From positions 1,075,902-1,139,901 of the forward strand of contig NZ_KB889965.1 of the NCBI RefSeq assembly GCF_000372865.1: DNA of 64,000 nucleotides. Reading direction: 5' to 3'. The position numbers and the translations under genes are program-made. Positions 25,578-34,007 of this stretch are shown one piece after another (position 1 is the first letter of the stretch; every line of letters begins with the position of its first letter). This DNA comes from Methylosarcina fibrata AML-C10 (GTDB taxonomy: Bacteria; Pseudomonadota; Gammaproteobacteria; Methylococcales; Methylomonadaceae). The notes under the pieces are model-generated. The model was not told where the DNA came from, did not search any database, and was given only the letters and a program-made list of their open reading frames with translations.

Positions 25578-25601
25578 TAAAAACGCCCGAGTTCCGGGCG
25601 C
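25578..25601 (-). terminator. Rho-independent terminator of TolB-like gene (minus strand)
   Basis: On the minus strand CGCCCG pairs with CGGGCG around a 5-nt loop (25584-25600) and is followed by TTTTTAT. It lies about 85 bp after the stop of the gene at 25683. A second, 13-bp hairpin without T-run (25635-25668) lies between the two. Confidence 0.65.
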
Positions 25602-25682
25602 TTCAGTAAGGATGAAGGGGGGCATTGATGTCTGTTCATTGACGGCATTGTTGACTGCCGTCAATGAAGCCGAAATTCAGGA

Positions 25683-27026
25683 TCAGAATCGCCGGAATTT
25701 TGCCGTGACCGTCTTGCTTGCGTCCAGGGTCACCACGCACACCGGGTTGCGCGAGCCGGTGCAAGCGCCGCTCCAACCGATGAATCTGCTTCTTAGTTGA
25801 GGTCGCGCGGTTAAGGTCACTCGAGTATTCGGTTCAAAATCGGCGGTGCAGATTGTGCCGCATCTTATGCCCGCCGGATCACTGTTAACCGTCCCTTTGC
25901 CGTCGCCCGATTTGATAATCGTCAACGAAACAGTTGAGACGCCGCCGGTTTCCGGCGCCCAAGCGGGATCTCCGGCGTTGCCCAGGTTGGTCAAGGGTTG
26001 GGCTGTGGCGGCCGCTCCGACAGAGAGCGCAGCCGCCACAGCAGACGTTGCCAGGGGCGCAGGCATCACGTAAATATCCGAACCGCCGAAACCGTCGGCG
26101 CGGCTGAACAGAATCTGGGTGCCGTCCGGCGACCAGGACGGAAACATGTCGTTGACACTGGCATCGTTGCTCAAGTTGGCATCGTTGCTGCCATCCTTAT
26201 TCACTTTCCAGATTTGCCATGGGCCGCAGCAGGAGGGATCCTGGCTCTGGCTCATAAATAAAATTTGCGTCCCGTCGGGAGACCATGCCGGCGCACGGTC
26301 CTCCTCCAAAAATTGCGTTCTCGACGTGGTGCCCGTCCCGGCCGAAACAATCTGCTCGCCGCTGCCGTCGGGATTAACGGTAACGATTTCGTATTGAGCG
26401 CCTTGAATCAATTGCCCCGTTCCCGGATCCGTATATTGTTCGAAGCGCACTCCGGCAAATGCTATCTTGCTGCCGTCCGGCGACCAGGCCGGTTCGATTT
26501 CGTCGAAAGGAACGCTGTCCGGCTCGATGTTGGTAATGGGCATTTCCCCGGAACCGTCCGTATTGATGACGAATATGTCGGTTTGGTCACCCATGTAAGA
26601 AAAAGGGCGGTGGCGCATGAACGCGATCTTTTGTCCATCCGGCGACATGCTGGGGCTGCCCTGCCAGGCATAGGTATCGGGCTGATCCTTGAAAGTCACC
26701 TGTTGCGGATTGGATCCATCGGCATCCATCACCCAAATGTTGGCATTGAAGTTGCCGATATCCTGAGTGAACGCCATCTTGAGCCCGTCTCCGGACCAGG
26801 ACGGACTTGACTCCGATAGGTCCGGCGTATTGGTTAAATTGACCGGGTTACTGCCGTCGGCTTCCATGACCCAGATATCGCATACCGAACCGCCTATATT
26901 GGAATTGTAATCGCATACCGTATAGGCAATCTTGCCGTTGGCGGCGACCGCTGCCTGTGCGGTTTGCTGGCCAATCAAAGGAGTGGATGCAAGTAAAAGG
27001 GAAAAAATGAGTTTATTGGTTTTCAT
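25683..27026 (-). CDS. Secreted TolB/PD40 propeller with C-terminal bacterial repeat domain
   Basis: A 447-aa protein. A signal peptide (to about residue 28) is followed by six or so PD40 blades (WSPDGxKIAFxxxR, DIFVINTDGSG, ILFMSQSQDPSCCGPWQIW) up to about residue 345. A C-terminal domain of about 80 aa (VSLTIIKSGDGKGTVNSDP...FIGWSGACTG...VTAKFRRF) is of the listerial/bacterial repeat type found in secreted and surface proteins, with four Cys likely in disulfides. A terminator is seen downstream. It is a probable surface or extracellular binding protein. Confidence 0.83.
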   Translation of the reverse strand: MKTNKLIFSLLLASTPLIGQQTAQAAVAANGKIAYTVCDYNSNIGGSVCDIWVMEADGSNPVNLTNTPDLSESSPSWSGDGLKMAFTQDIGNFNANIWVMDADGSNPQQVTFKDQPDTYAWQGSPSMSPDGQKIAFMRHRPFSYMGDQTDIFVINTDGSGEMPITNIEPDSVPFDEIEPAWSPDGSKIAFAGVRFEQYTDPGTGQLIQGAQYEIVTVNPDGSGEQIVSAGTGTTSRTQFLEEDRAPAWSPDGTQILFMSQSQDPSCCGPWQIWKVNKDGSNDANLSNDASVNDMFPSWSPDGTQILFSRADGFGGSDIYVMPAPLATSAVAAALSVGAAATAQPLTNLGNAGDPAWAPETGGVSTVSLTIIKSGDGKGTVNSDPAGIRCGTICTADFEPNTRVTLTARPQLRSRFIGWSGACTGSRNPVCVVTLDASKTVTAKFRRF

Positions 27027-27348
27027 GATTAATGCCGCCTACTTTGTTTATTATGGATTCAACCGAATTTCGAAGCCGAGCCTGTTGCAAAACAGCAAAA
27101 GCTAACTGCTGTATTCCTGAATCCTGGGGCAAGGTTCAATAGAAAACGTGTTTGTAGGAAATGTTCCGGAATCTATTCAGGATCGGTAAAGACGAACAGC
27201 AGTGCCGGCCGTCCGATCTCTCACCGACGCGGCGTCAATCTGCGGGCCGACAGACGTGCCGATGGAGAATGCACCACAAGCAATCCAATCCGGGCGGCGA
27301 TGGGTGGAAATAGTGAAAGAGTCAAGAAAGACTCGCGCCCTTCTCGAT
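27027..27348. other. Intergenic region without recognisable gene
   Basis: A 322-bp interval between the TolB-like gene and the 3' end of oxyR. It must contain the propeller gene's promoter, but no strong motif is visible. A plus-strand open frame running into oxyR is a shadow. Confidence 0.4.
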
Positions 27349-28242
27349 TCAGGCAGGCGCTCTTCCCTGCCCCGCCGCTTGCCGGATCAGCTCGCTCAAT
27401 TTCGAAATCACCTGCTTTCTCGCACTGGTACTGCGCCAGACCAAGCCTATTTTCCGTTTCGGGGCGGGCCGGGCGAAAGGCAGATAAAGGATGCCCGTTT
27501 CTTCGCGCACGGCAAGGTGCGGCATGAAAGTGATGCCGGTGCCGGCACGAACCATTTGCCGCAAGGTTTCGAGGCTGGTGGCCCGGACGTCCTGCTCTTC
27601 GCCGACACCGGCGGCCTGACAGATTTGCAGCGCCTGTCCGCGCAGGCAGTGGCCTTCCTCCAGCAGCAACAACGTTTCTCCTTGCAATTCTTCCTGATCG
27701 ATCTCCGCTTTATCCGCCAGCGGATGACCTTCCGGCACTGCGAGCAGAAATTCATCCTCGAACAAGGCTTCGCAGTCCAGAAAATCGTCGTGAATCGGCA
27801 GGGCCATCAAGGCGCAATCCATTTGCCCGTTTCTTAATTGATTCAGCAACGGCTCGGTTTTTTCCTCGACCAGGATCAGCCGAACAAGCGGCAACGCCTG
27901 CCGTATCAAGGGAATCAGCGAAGGGAACAGATAGGGCGCCAACGTCGGAAAAGCGCCGAGGCGCAGGTTGCCGGCCAACGGATTTCGGGCGGTGGCGGCC
28001 AGTTCCTTGAGCGCATTCTGCTCTTTCAAAATTCGCCGCGCCGACGCAATGACTTGCTCGCCCAGCTCGGTAGGCAGCACTTTCTTGTTGGTGCGTTCGA
28101 AAATCTGAATGCCCAGTTCGTCTTCCAGTTTTTTGATTTGGGTACTCAAGGTCGGCTGGCTGATGAAGCAGCGTTCGGCGGCTTGGCCGAAACTTCTCAA
28201 ATCGGCAACGGCGATCAAGTAATGCAGGTCTCTCAGATTCAT
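27349..28242 (-). CDS. oxyR: Hydrogen peroxide-sensing regulator OxyR
   Basis: A 297-aa LysR-family regulator. The winged HTH (about 1-60; SFGQAAERCFISQPTLSTQIKKLE) and effector domain align with OxyR, and the two redox cysteines fall at exactly Cys199 (EEGHCLRGQ) and Cys208 (ALQICQ), the E. coli numbering. H2O2 oxidises the pair to a disulfide, which turns on peroxide-defence genes. It is transcribed divergently from a small exported protein gene, and a four-part OxyR-like site lies directly before its start, so autoregulation and control of the neighbour are likely. Confidence 0.95.
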   Translation of the reverse strand: MNLRDLHYLIAVADLRSFGQAAERCFISQPTLSTQIKKLEDELGIQIFERTNKKVLPTELGEQVIASARRILKEQNALKELAATARNPLAGNLRLGAFPTLAPYLFPSLIPLIRQALPLVRLILVEEKTEPLLNQLRNGQMDCALMALPIHDDFLDCEALFEDEFLLAVPEGHPLADKAEIDQEELQGETLLLLEEGHCLRGQALQICQAAGVGEEQDVRATSLETLRQMVRAGTGITFMPHLAVREETGILYLPFARPAPKRKIGLVWRSTSARKQVISKLSELIRQAAGQGRAPA

Positions 28243-28253
28243 AGGCTTTTATG

Positions 28254-28290
28254 ATAGCTTTTATCAATCGATACGATTAAAACAATCGAT
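28254..28290. promoter_or_regulatory. OxyR-type operator in the oxyR divergent promoter
   Basis: The four boxes at 28254 (ATAG), 28265 (CAAT), 28276 (ATTA) and 28287 (CGAT) are spaced by exactly 7 bp and match 12 of 16 positions of the OxyR pattern ATAG, CTAT, ATAG, CTAT with N7 spacers. It ends 12 bp upstream of oxyR and precedes a TATACA element (28291-28296) that could be the -10 of the divergent gene. Confidence 0.6.
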
Positions 28291-28324
28291 TATACATTAA
28301 CACCTCCTCTGGCTATTCTATCGC

Positions 28325-28350
28325 CAAGCCAAACAAAAAGACTTGGCTTG
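28325..28350 (+). other. Hairpin in 5' region of the GPAIYSY protein gene
   Basis: CAAGCCAA (28325-28332) and TTGGCTTG (28343-28350) are perfectly complementary around a 10-nt A-rich loop, 28 bp before the start codon. No T-run. Possibly an mRNA-stabilising or regulatory stem. Confidence 0.45.
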
Positions 28351-28378
28351 CTAACTCAAACAACCACAGGAGAACACC

Positions 28379-28693
28379 ATGAACGCTTCATCCACCAAAA
28401 ACATTGGCCTCGGCGCCTTGCTCGGTCTGATCGCAGTGACCGCTCATGCCGATACGAATGCAGAACTGATTTATCAGCCGCACACCGCTCACCATGGCAT
28501 TTACGGTTATCCCTCGAGCGTTCCGGCTGAGATATCGCGATCTCCCGAACTGATCTACGTCGATCAGGCTTACGGTCCGGCCATTTACAGTTACCGGCAT
28601 ACAGGCAAGGAAACGGCCGCCGTTTTCAACGCAGAATACGTAGACACCGCTACCGGTCCGGCAATCTACAGTTACGGGAAAAATTCAGAATAA
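28379..28693 (+). CDS. Small exported protein with GPAIYSY repeats
   Basis: A 104-aa protein. A signal peptide (cleavage near AHADTN) leaves about 78 residues built of three related units: ELIYQP...GIYGYP, ELIYVDQAYGPAIYSY and EYVDTATGPAIYSYG. The repeats are rich in Tyr, Pro and Gly, with His in the first. AGGAGA before the ATG is a good ribosome site, and an efficient terminator follows. The divergent OxyR gene and the OxyR-like site suggest induction by peroxide. Family and function unknown. Confidence 0.75.
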   Translation: MNASSTKNIGLGALLGLIAVTAHADTNAELIYQPHTAHHGIYGYPSSVPAEISRSPELIYVDQAYGPAIYSYRHTGKETAAVFNAEYVDTATGPAIYSYGKNSE

Positions 28694-28739
28694 CGGAGAC
28701 GTAAAAGCGCGGCCGACAACGAACGAATGACCCAACCTC

Positions 28740-28768
28740 AAGGCCGGACGTCCTCCGGCCTTTTTTTT
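28740..28768 (+). terminator. Rho-independent terminator
   Basis: AAGGCCGGA (28740-28748) pairs with TCCGGCCTT (28754-28762) around a 5-nt loop and runs into eight T. It ends the small exported protein transcript and separates it from the convergent jet operon. Confidence 0.85.
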
Positions 28769-28813
28769 GCGCGTCCATCCTGCCCAAAAACGCTGTCTTG
28801 TATGAATTGCCGC

Positions 28814-30022
28814 CTATCCCGGAAGCTTCAGAATTGCATTCTGAAGCCAGCCGAATCCGATAAATTCCTGCTCGAGGCGAAGGTTTTTGCGGATCCTGTT
28901 GTCGCGCAGATCGTCGAATAAAGCCTTTTCTTCCGGGGTTAACAGCGGCAAGTCCTGGCGTGCCTGGTCTTTTTCGTTTCCCCAGACGGACCGATGCATC
29001 ATCAAGGTTTCGCGATCCATCAGAAACGATTCGACGTGGCCGAATTTGTTCCGTAGTTGATTCAAGATGGCGAAGCCGTGCGTATCGATGTCTCCCCAGT
29101 AATAAATCCGGCAATCCGCGAGCCAAGGGATGCCCGACACGCTGTCCCAGCCGTAACCCGAACCGAAGATGAGCAGACTGTTCGCCACCTCCGGAAAAGC
29201 CAAAAAATTCGTCTCGTTTTCGGTAATGAATACCCGCCCGACCGAAATCGGCCATTCGGCAAAGCTCCGGCTGTCCAGCGCGACGTCGGGCAGGCCCAAG
29301 CCCGGCAACGGCGACGTGGACGGATCCAGCACGCGAAACCGTATGCGCACCGGCTTGTCCCGAAAACCGTAACGCGCGGTAAAACCGCTGATGCCGTTCG
29401 CGTCTGGATTGACGGCTTCCTGCGGCAAACAGAGATCGAGCAATTCGGAAAGCACCGCACGATGCGTTTCAATGAATTTGCTGTGCACGCCCGGAATGTC
29501 GACTTGCCGCAAATAAATCCCCGGCCGCGGATGGGCTTGCAGCCACGCAACGACGTCCATCAGCAACGACCACTGCCCGGCCAAGTCCAGCGCCTTCAGC
29601 GGCCGTTTGGCCAGCCAGTTCAACAACAAGGGCTGACGCCGGCGGGTTTCCTCCGCCATCCTTTCGAAACGGCCGGCTTCGGTGCGCTTGCCCAGCATCG
29701 CCAATGCATCGTCCGGACTGTCGATCCAAACTTCGCCGGGCAGAGCATTCGTTCCGAAAATCCGGTGTGAAAAAGTCTTCAGCTCGATCCGGCAATACGG
29801 AGCGGCCATCAGCTCTTTTGCCCACGACCTAACCGACTCGAACCGTTCGGCGATTTCGGCCGACGTCGGCCCCTTCAAAATCAGCCGTCTGGGAAAACGG
29901 TTTTCCCGATCGATCATCTGCGCCAACAGTTCCCCTTTGTCCCATAGTTTTTGCACCTGCGCACGTAAATCGGCCGGGCGGGTCCATGTTGTTTTTTCGG
30001 CCACGGCTTTGCCGGTGCTCAT
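28814..30022 (-). CDS. jetD: Wadjet type I nuclease subunit JetD
   Basis: A 402-aa protein with the DUF3322 N-terminal and DUF2220 C-terminal layout of JetD. The Toprim-like C-terminal domain shows FITENETNFLAFP (acidic Glu) and YYWGDIDTHGFAILNQLR (about residues 306-323; the DxD pair), as in topoisomerase VI-like nucleases. In Wadjet, JetD cuts closed circular DNA that the JetABC motor has extruded, which eliminates plasmids. Its ATG overlaps the jetC TGA by 4 nt. It is last in the operon. Confidence 0.92.
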   Translation of the reverse strand: MSTGKAVAEKTTWTRPADLRAQVQKLWDKGELLAQMIDRENRFPRRLILKGPTSAEIAERFESVRSWAKELMAAPYCRIELKTFSHRIFGTNALPGEVWIDSPDDALAMLGKRTEAGRFERMAEETRRRQPLLLNWLAKRPLKALDLAGQWSLLMDVVAWLQAHPRPGIYLRQVDIPGVHSKFIETHRAVLSELLDLCLPQEAVNPDANGISGFTARYGFRDKPVRIRFRVLDPSTSPLPGLGLPDVALDSRSFAEWPISVGRVFITENETNFLAFPEVANSLLIFGSGYGWDSVSGIPWLADCRIYYWGDIDTHGFAILNQLRNKFGHVESFLMDRETLMMHRSVWGNEKDQARQDLPLLTPEEKALFDDLRDNRIRKNLRLEQEFIGFGWLQNAILKLPG

Positions 30023-33000
30023 GCAAGCTCACCGGAGGAGCGCCTTCGGGCATTTTCCTCCCGGTATTCCTCGATGGACAGATTGCGTAATTGGGAAGCG
30101 CTGCCTTGTTCATTGAAAACGAAGCCGACGTTCGAGACGAAAGGTTCGATGATATGGATTTTTTGCAGCGGTGTAACAATCAACAATTGCAAATTGAGCT
30201 GCTCGAATAGCCTCAGGCCGTATTGGGCCGACTCGTCGGAACCGCGGCCGAAGGCTTCGTCGATGACGACGAAACGGAACGAACGCGAGCGCAGCGCGCC
30301 CCATTCCAGGCCGAACTGGTAGGCCAGGCTGGCGGCCAGGATCGTGTACGCCAGTTTTTCCTTCTGCCCGCCCGATTTGCCGCCGGAATCGGAGTAATGC
30401 TCGTGCTCGCTGTCGTCGGCCCGCCAGCGCTCGCTGGCGGCGAATACGAACCAGTTGCGCACGTCGGTGACTTTGCCCGTCCAGCGCCTGTCCTGGTCGG
30501 TCAGCCCTTCGCGGCCGCGGAAGCGGTCGATGATGGCCTTGACCTGCAGAAACTTGGCTTCGGAATATTGCGCGTCTTCCGAACCGGTCAACGCGCCTTC
30601 GGTGCAGGCCCGAAGATCGCTCTGGAAATCGCGGACGTCGGCGTCGGGGCTCGGCTGCGACACCAACACGATGTAACGGCCCTGATTGTAGTCGATCTGG
30701 GTCAAGGATTCGTTGATGCGGGCGATGCGTTCCTTGATGGTTTCGCGCTCGCGCGACAGTTGGGCGTTGAAATTAGCGATTTCGTTGATCGTGTTGACGT
30801 TCAGCAATTCCTTGAAGCGGGCCTCGAAGCGCGGCAGGTCGTCGCCGGCCAGTTTGTCGAGCAGGTTCCGGTATTCGAAAGCCGCCTCGATGCCGGCGTC
30901 GAATTCGGCGGTTTCCAGTTTGAATTCGTCCTTGAAAGCCATCATCTGTTGGATGATTTTGTCGCGCAGATTCTTCAACCGGCGGTCTTCGGCATCGATG
31001 CGCTCCTGCAGCCACTTGCGTACCTCCTGCTCGCGGTGGTCGCAGGATTCGACCGTCAATGAGTGATCGCCCAAGGCTTCGCCGCGCAGCGCTTCCAGTT
31101 TTTCCAGCAGAGGCGCGGCGTCGACCGTCATCAGCGACCGCGTTTGCTCTTTAAGCTCCGCCGCGTTTTGCTGTTTTTGTTCGGTTTTCGAGCGTTTGTC
31201 CCTGGCCTCCTCCCAGGCGGCTTCGGTGATTTTCAGTTGCTCTTCGGCCTGTTGCAATTGTCCGGTCAGTTGCCGCAACACGTCGGACGACGACTCCAGT
31301 TTGCGCAAGTCGTCCTGCAGGCGGGCGATTTCGGCCGCCGGTGCCGGCCAGTCCAACTCTTCGAACTGGCCGAATTCTTTCAGTCGGGCCAACACTTCCA
31401 ATCCGTCCTGCAGGGCTTTACGCTGGGCCTGCAAGGCGCCGATCTGGCCGCCGATTTCGGCGATGCGGCTTTCCAGCCGGCGGGCTTGCATCTCCAGCGC
31501 GGCAATCTTGGCGGCATTGCTCCAGCCCAGCACGTAGCGGCTGCGGTCGTCGATACGGTGACGGTCGTCTTTTTCGTGCCGGCCGCTCGGATCCTTGATT
31601 TGGCCTGCCTGAGTGATGGCCCGCTGTTCGCGGCGGAACTGTTCCTGCGTCGTGCAACAGGCGACGTCGAAGCGGTGGGCCAATTCCCGTTCCAGCCAGT
31701 CGTAGAACGGCGAATCGGGTTTGACGGCGAGCTTGCGCACCAGGGAATCGCGGTGCAGATCGGGCATGTCGGCGCGCCGGGAAGGCCGCACGTGAAAATA
31801 CACCAGGCGCCCCTTCAAATGGTTGCGGTCCACCCAGGCAGCCACGTCCGCATAATGCCTGTCCGGCACCAGCAGCGACAGGCCGAAACCGCGCAGCAGG
31901 CGTTCGGCCGCGCCTTCCCAATCCGCTTCTTCTTCGCGCACCTGCAATAATTCGCCGGCGAAGGGCATGTCGCCTTCGGCCAGATTCAAGGCTCGGCACA
32001 ACGCGGCGCGGATTTCGATCTGCGTTTTTTCGATGTTGCTGCGGCGGGATTTCAGGTCGGCGATTTCTTCCTGCAGAGCCTTGTGTTGCTCGCAGACCGT
32101 TCGGAACTCAAAATCGCGCTCGCTTTTGCGGTTTTCCAGCTCCGCATCTTCTTGTCTGAGGCCCTCGGCCCGCTCCGCCCATTGTCGGCGCTGCTGCAAA
32201 AATCCCGCTTCGTCGGCGGCTGGCTGCTCGCCGACTTGCCGCAAGAGTTCCGCATAACGGTCCGCCCGCTGTTTGCGCCGGTCCCGCTCCTTTTCCATGA
32301 TCTGGATTTCGGCCTTCAGACGTTCCAGCCGGTCGCCGCCGTTTTCGGCCACGGCCTGTTTCAATTCGCCGATCCGGCGGTTTTCCGCGCTGCGCTGTTC
32401 CTGCAATCGCTCGACCTGCGCATTCTGCCGCTCCCAGTCCTCCTGCAGCGAAACCAGCCGTTTATCCAGCAATGCCAGCTTCAAACCGGAAAAATAGCTT
32501 CTCAGCGCATCGCGGGCCGCGCGCAATTCTGCAATGTCCTTGCCCAGTTCTTCGTGGCGGCGGCAATCGGCGGTCAGGGGCGTCAAGAGTTCCACCTGGC
32601 GTTTGGCTTTCAATACCGCTTCGTGAGCGCGGTTCAGGTCGTCGAAATGGGCGATCAAGGCCTGGATGCGGGAAGCCGTGTCGAAAGGTTCCAGCATGTG
32701 GCTGCGCACGAAGTCGGTCAGATTGCCGACCGATTTCATCGACACGGTCTGATGGAACAGTTCCAGGGCTTGTTCGTTGCCTATACCCATCTGGCGGCGG
32801 AACCACGCCCCGTACTTGACAAAGCTGTCCTCGATTTCGGCGCCCACGTCGCGCAGTTTTTTGCGCAACTGGCCGATGTCCGAACCGAAACGGCTGAAGT
32901 CCTCGGCAATGCCCAGTTCGCGCTCGGCGCCGACATAAAAGCGCGCCGGCTGGCCCTGGGCGTCTTTCAGCCAGAACACCTGCGCCAAGGTGACGGTCTT

Positions 33001-33396
33001 GTCGTAGCCGGCGTTGTGGAACACGCCCAGTATCACCGAATAACTGTTGGCGTCGCGCAAGGCCACCGGTTTGGCGGTGCCGGTGACGTCGTTGCGCTCG
33101 GACTTGTAATGGCCCAACACATAGGAGCGCAAACTGCGCTCCTTGCCGTCCGCGCCGGCGGCTTTGTTGTAGGCGATGCGGTTGGCCGGCACCAGCAGGG
33201 TGGTCACCGCGTCCACCAGAGTGGATTTGCCCGAACCGATGTCGCCGGTCAACAGGCCGTTTTTACCGTCCAGTTGCAGCGTCCAGACCCGGCCGTTGAA
33301 GGTGCCCCAGTTCAGCACCTCCAGACGCATCAGGCGGAAGCCGGACAAGGCATCGTCGGCGACGAAGTCCAGTTCCAGGGTATAGGGTTGGTTCAT
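30019..33396 (-). CDS. jetC: Wadjet type I SMC-like ATPase JetC
   Basis: A 1125-aa MukB/SMC-like ATPase. Walker A is GDIGSGKS (51-58), long coiled coils flank a central hinge-like region, and the C-terminal ABC signature region (KSGGQKEKLAYTILAASLAYQ) and Walker B (FRFVVIDEAFGRGSDESA) are intact. It forms the DNA-extruding motor with JetA and JetB. The ATG at 33396 overlaps the jetB stop by 4 nt (ATGA); the 23-residue longer frame is a shadow of jetB. Confidence 0.93.
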   Translation of the reverse strand: MNQPYTLELDFVADDALSGFRLMRLEVLNWGTFNGRVWTLQLDGKNGLLTGDIGSGKSTLVDAVTTLLVPANRIAYNKAAGADGKERSLRSYVLGHYKSERNDVTGTAKPVALRDANSYSVILGVFHNAGYDKTVTLAQVFWLKDAQGQPARFYVGAERELGIAEDFSRFGSDIGQLRKKLRDVGAEIEDSFVKYGAWFRRQMGIGNEQALELFHQTVSMKSVGNLTDFVRSHMLEPFDTASRIQALIAHFDDLNRAHEAVLKAKRQVELLTPLTADCRRHEELGKDIAELRAARDALRSYFSGLKLALLDKRLVSLQEDWERQNAQVERLQEQRSAENRRIGELKQAVAENGGDRLERLKAEIQIMEKERDRRKQRADRYAELLRQVGEQPAADEAGFLQQRRQWAERAEGLRQEDAELENRKSERDFEFRTVCEQHKALQEEIADLKSRRSNIEKTQIEIRAALCRALNLAEGDMPFAGELLQVREEEADWEGAAERLLRGFGLSLLVPDRHYADVAAWVDRNHLKGRLVYFHVRPSRRADMPDLHRDSLVRKLAVKPDSPFYDWLERELAHRFDVACCTTQEQFRREQRAITQAGQIKDPSGRHEKDDRHRIDDRSRYVLGWSNAAKIAALEMQARRLESRIAEIGGQIGALQAQRKALQDGLEVLARLKEFGQFEELDWPAPAAEIARLQDDLRKLESSSDVLRQLTGQLQQAEEQLKITEAAWEEARDKRSKTEQKQQNAAELKEQTRSLMTVDAAPLLEKLEALRGEALGDHSLTVESCDHREQEVRKWLQERIDAEDRRLKNLRDKIIQQMMAFKDEFKLETAEFDAGIEAAFEYRNLLDKLAGDDLPRFEARFKELLNVNTINEIANFNAQLSRERETIKERIARINESLTQIDYNQGRYIVLVSQPSPDADVRDFQSDLRACTEGALTGSEDAQYSEAKFLQVKAIIDRFRGREGLTDQDRRWTGKVTDVRNWFVFAASERWRADDSEHEHYSDSGGKSGGQKEKLAYTILAASLAYQFGLEWGALRSRSFRFVVIDEAFGRGSDESAQYGLRLFEQLNLQLLIVTPLQKIHIIEPFVSNVGFVFNEQGSASQLRNLSIEEYREENARRRSSGELA

Positions 33397-34007
33397 GAGT
33401 TTTCTTCCGCTCCGGTCAACTGCGCCAGGTAGACCGCCAGTCTGGCGTCGAAATCCGCCAGCCATTGCGCATCGACGAAGGCTTTCAAAATGCGCCGGAC
33501 TTCAAAACCGGCTGCATTGCCGTCGCCCTTCAGCCGGCGCAAAAAACCCAGTTCGACGACTTTGTTGATATGGGTTTCGATCTGGTCGAGCAAACGGGCT
33601 TCGTTGCTGCTGTCCGGTAAAAACACCCGGATCAGTTCGGCGATTTCGTCGCGCGTCAGCACCAGCAGCGTATCGCCGCCGACCGCATCGAATTCGGCCA
33701 GCTTCTTGCGCAGCAGCACCAACAGCAGGCTCACCGGAAACGACAGCGGCCGGCGCGCGATCAGGCGCGGCATTTTCCCGGCCTCCGGATCGTCGTCGGC
33801 TCTGGCACGCAGAAAGGCGTAGCCTTCGGCCTCGTCCAGTATCAACTCCAGGCCGATCACCGACATATAGTCTCGGACCCGGGTTTGCAGATTGAGCAGC
33901 GCGGACCATAAGCCTTCGTTGCCGTCGCGGTAAATCACGCCTTTCAGCAGGTGAATCGCCAATGCCGATAAATCGGCAGGGTGTTCCGTTGCAATGTCGG
34001 GTTCCAT
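33393..34007 (-). CDS. jetB: Wadjet type I subunit JetB (DUF4194, MukE-like)
   Basis: A 204-aa protein of the DUF4194 family, with winged-helix character (DLSALAIHLLKGVIYRDGNEGLWSALL, LVLTRDEIAELIRVFL, INKVVELGFLRRL). It corresponds to the MukE-like kite subunit of the Wadjet condensin. The ATG at 34007 shares one base with the jetA TGA (TGATG). It sits second in the jetABCD operon. Confidence 0.9.
   Translation of the reverse strand: MEPDIATEHPADLSALAIHLLKGVIYRDGNEGLWSALLNLQTRVRDYMSVIGLELILDEAEGYAFLRARADDDPEAGKMPRLIARRPLSFPVSLLLVLLRKKLAEFDAVGGDTLLVLTRDEIAELIRVFLPDSSNEARLLDQIETHINKVVELGFLRRLKGDGNAAGFEVRRILKAFVDAQWLADFDARLAVYLAQLTGAEENS

Noticed and set aside
27202-27837. A 211-codon plus-strand open frame antisense to oxyR.
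   Set aside because: It has no domain or natural composition, and lies opposite a well-supported oxyR gene.
32083-33432. A 449-codon open frame antisense to jetC.
   Set aside because: High-GC shadow of the coiled-coil gene; low-complexity product with no family resemblance.
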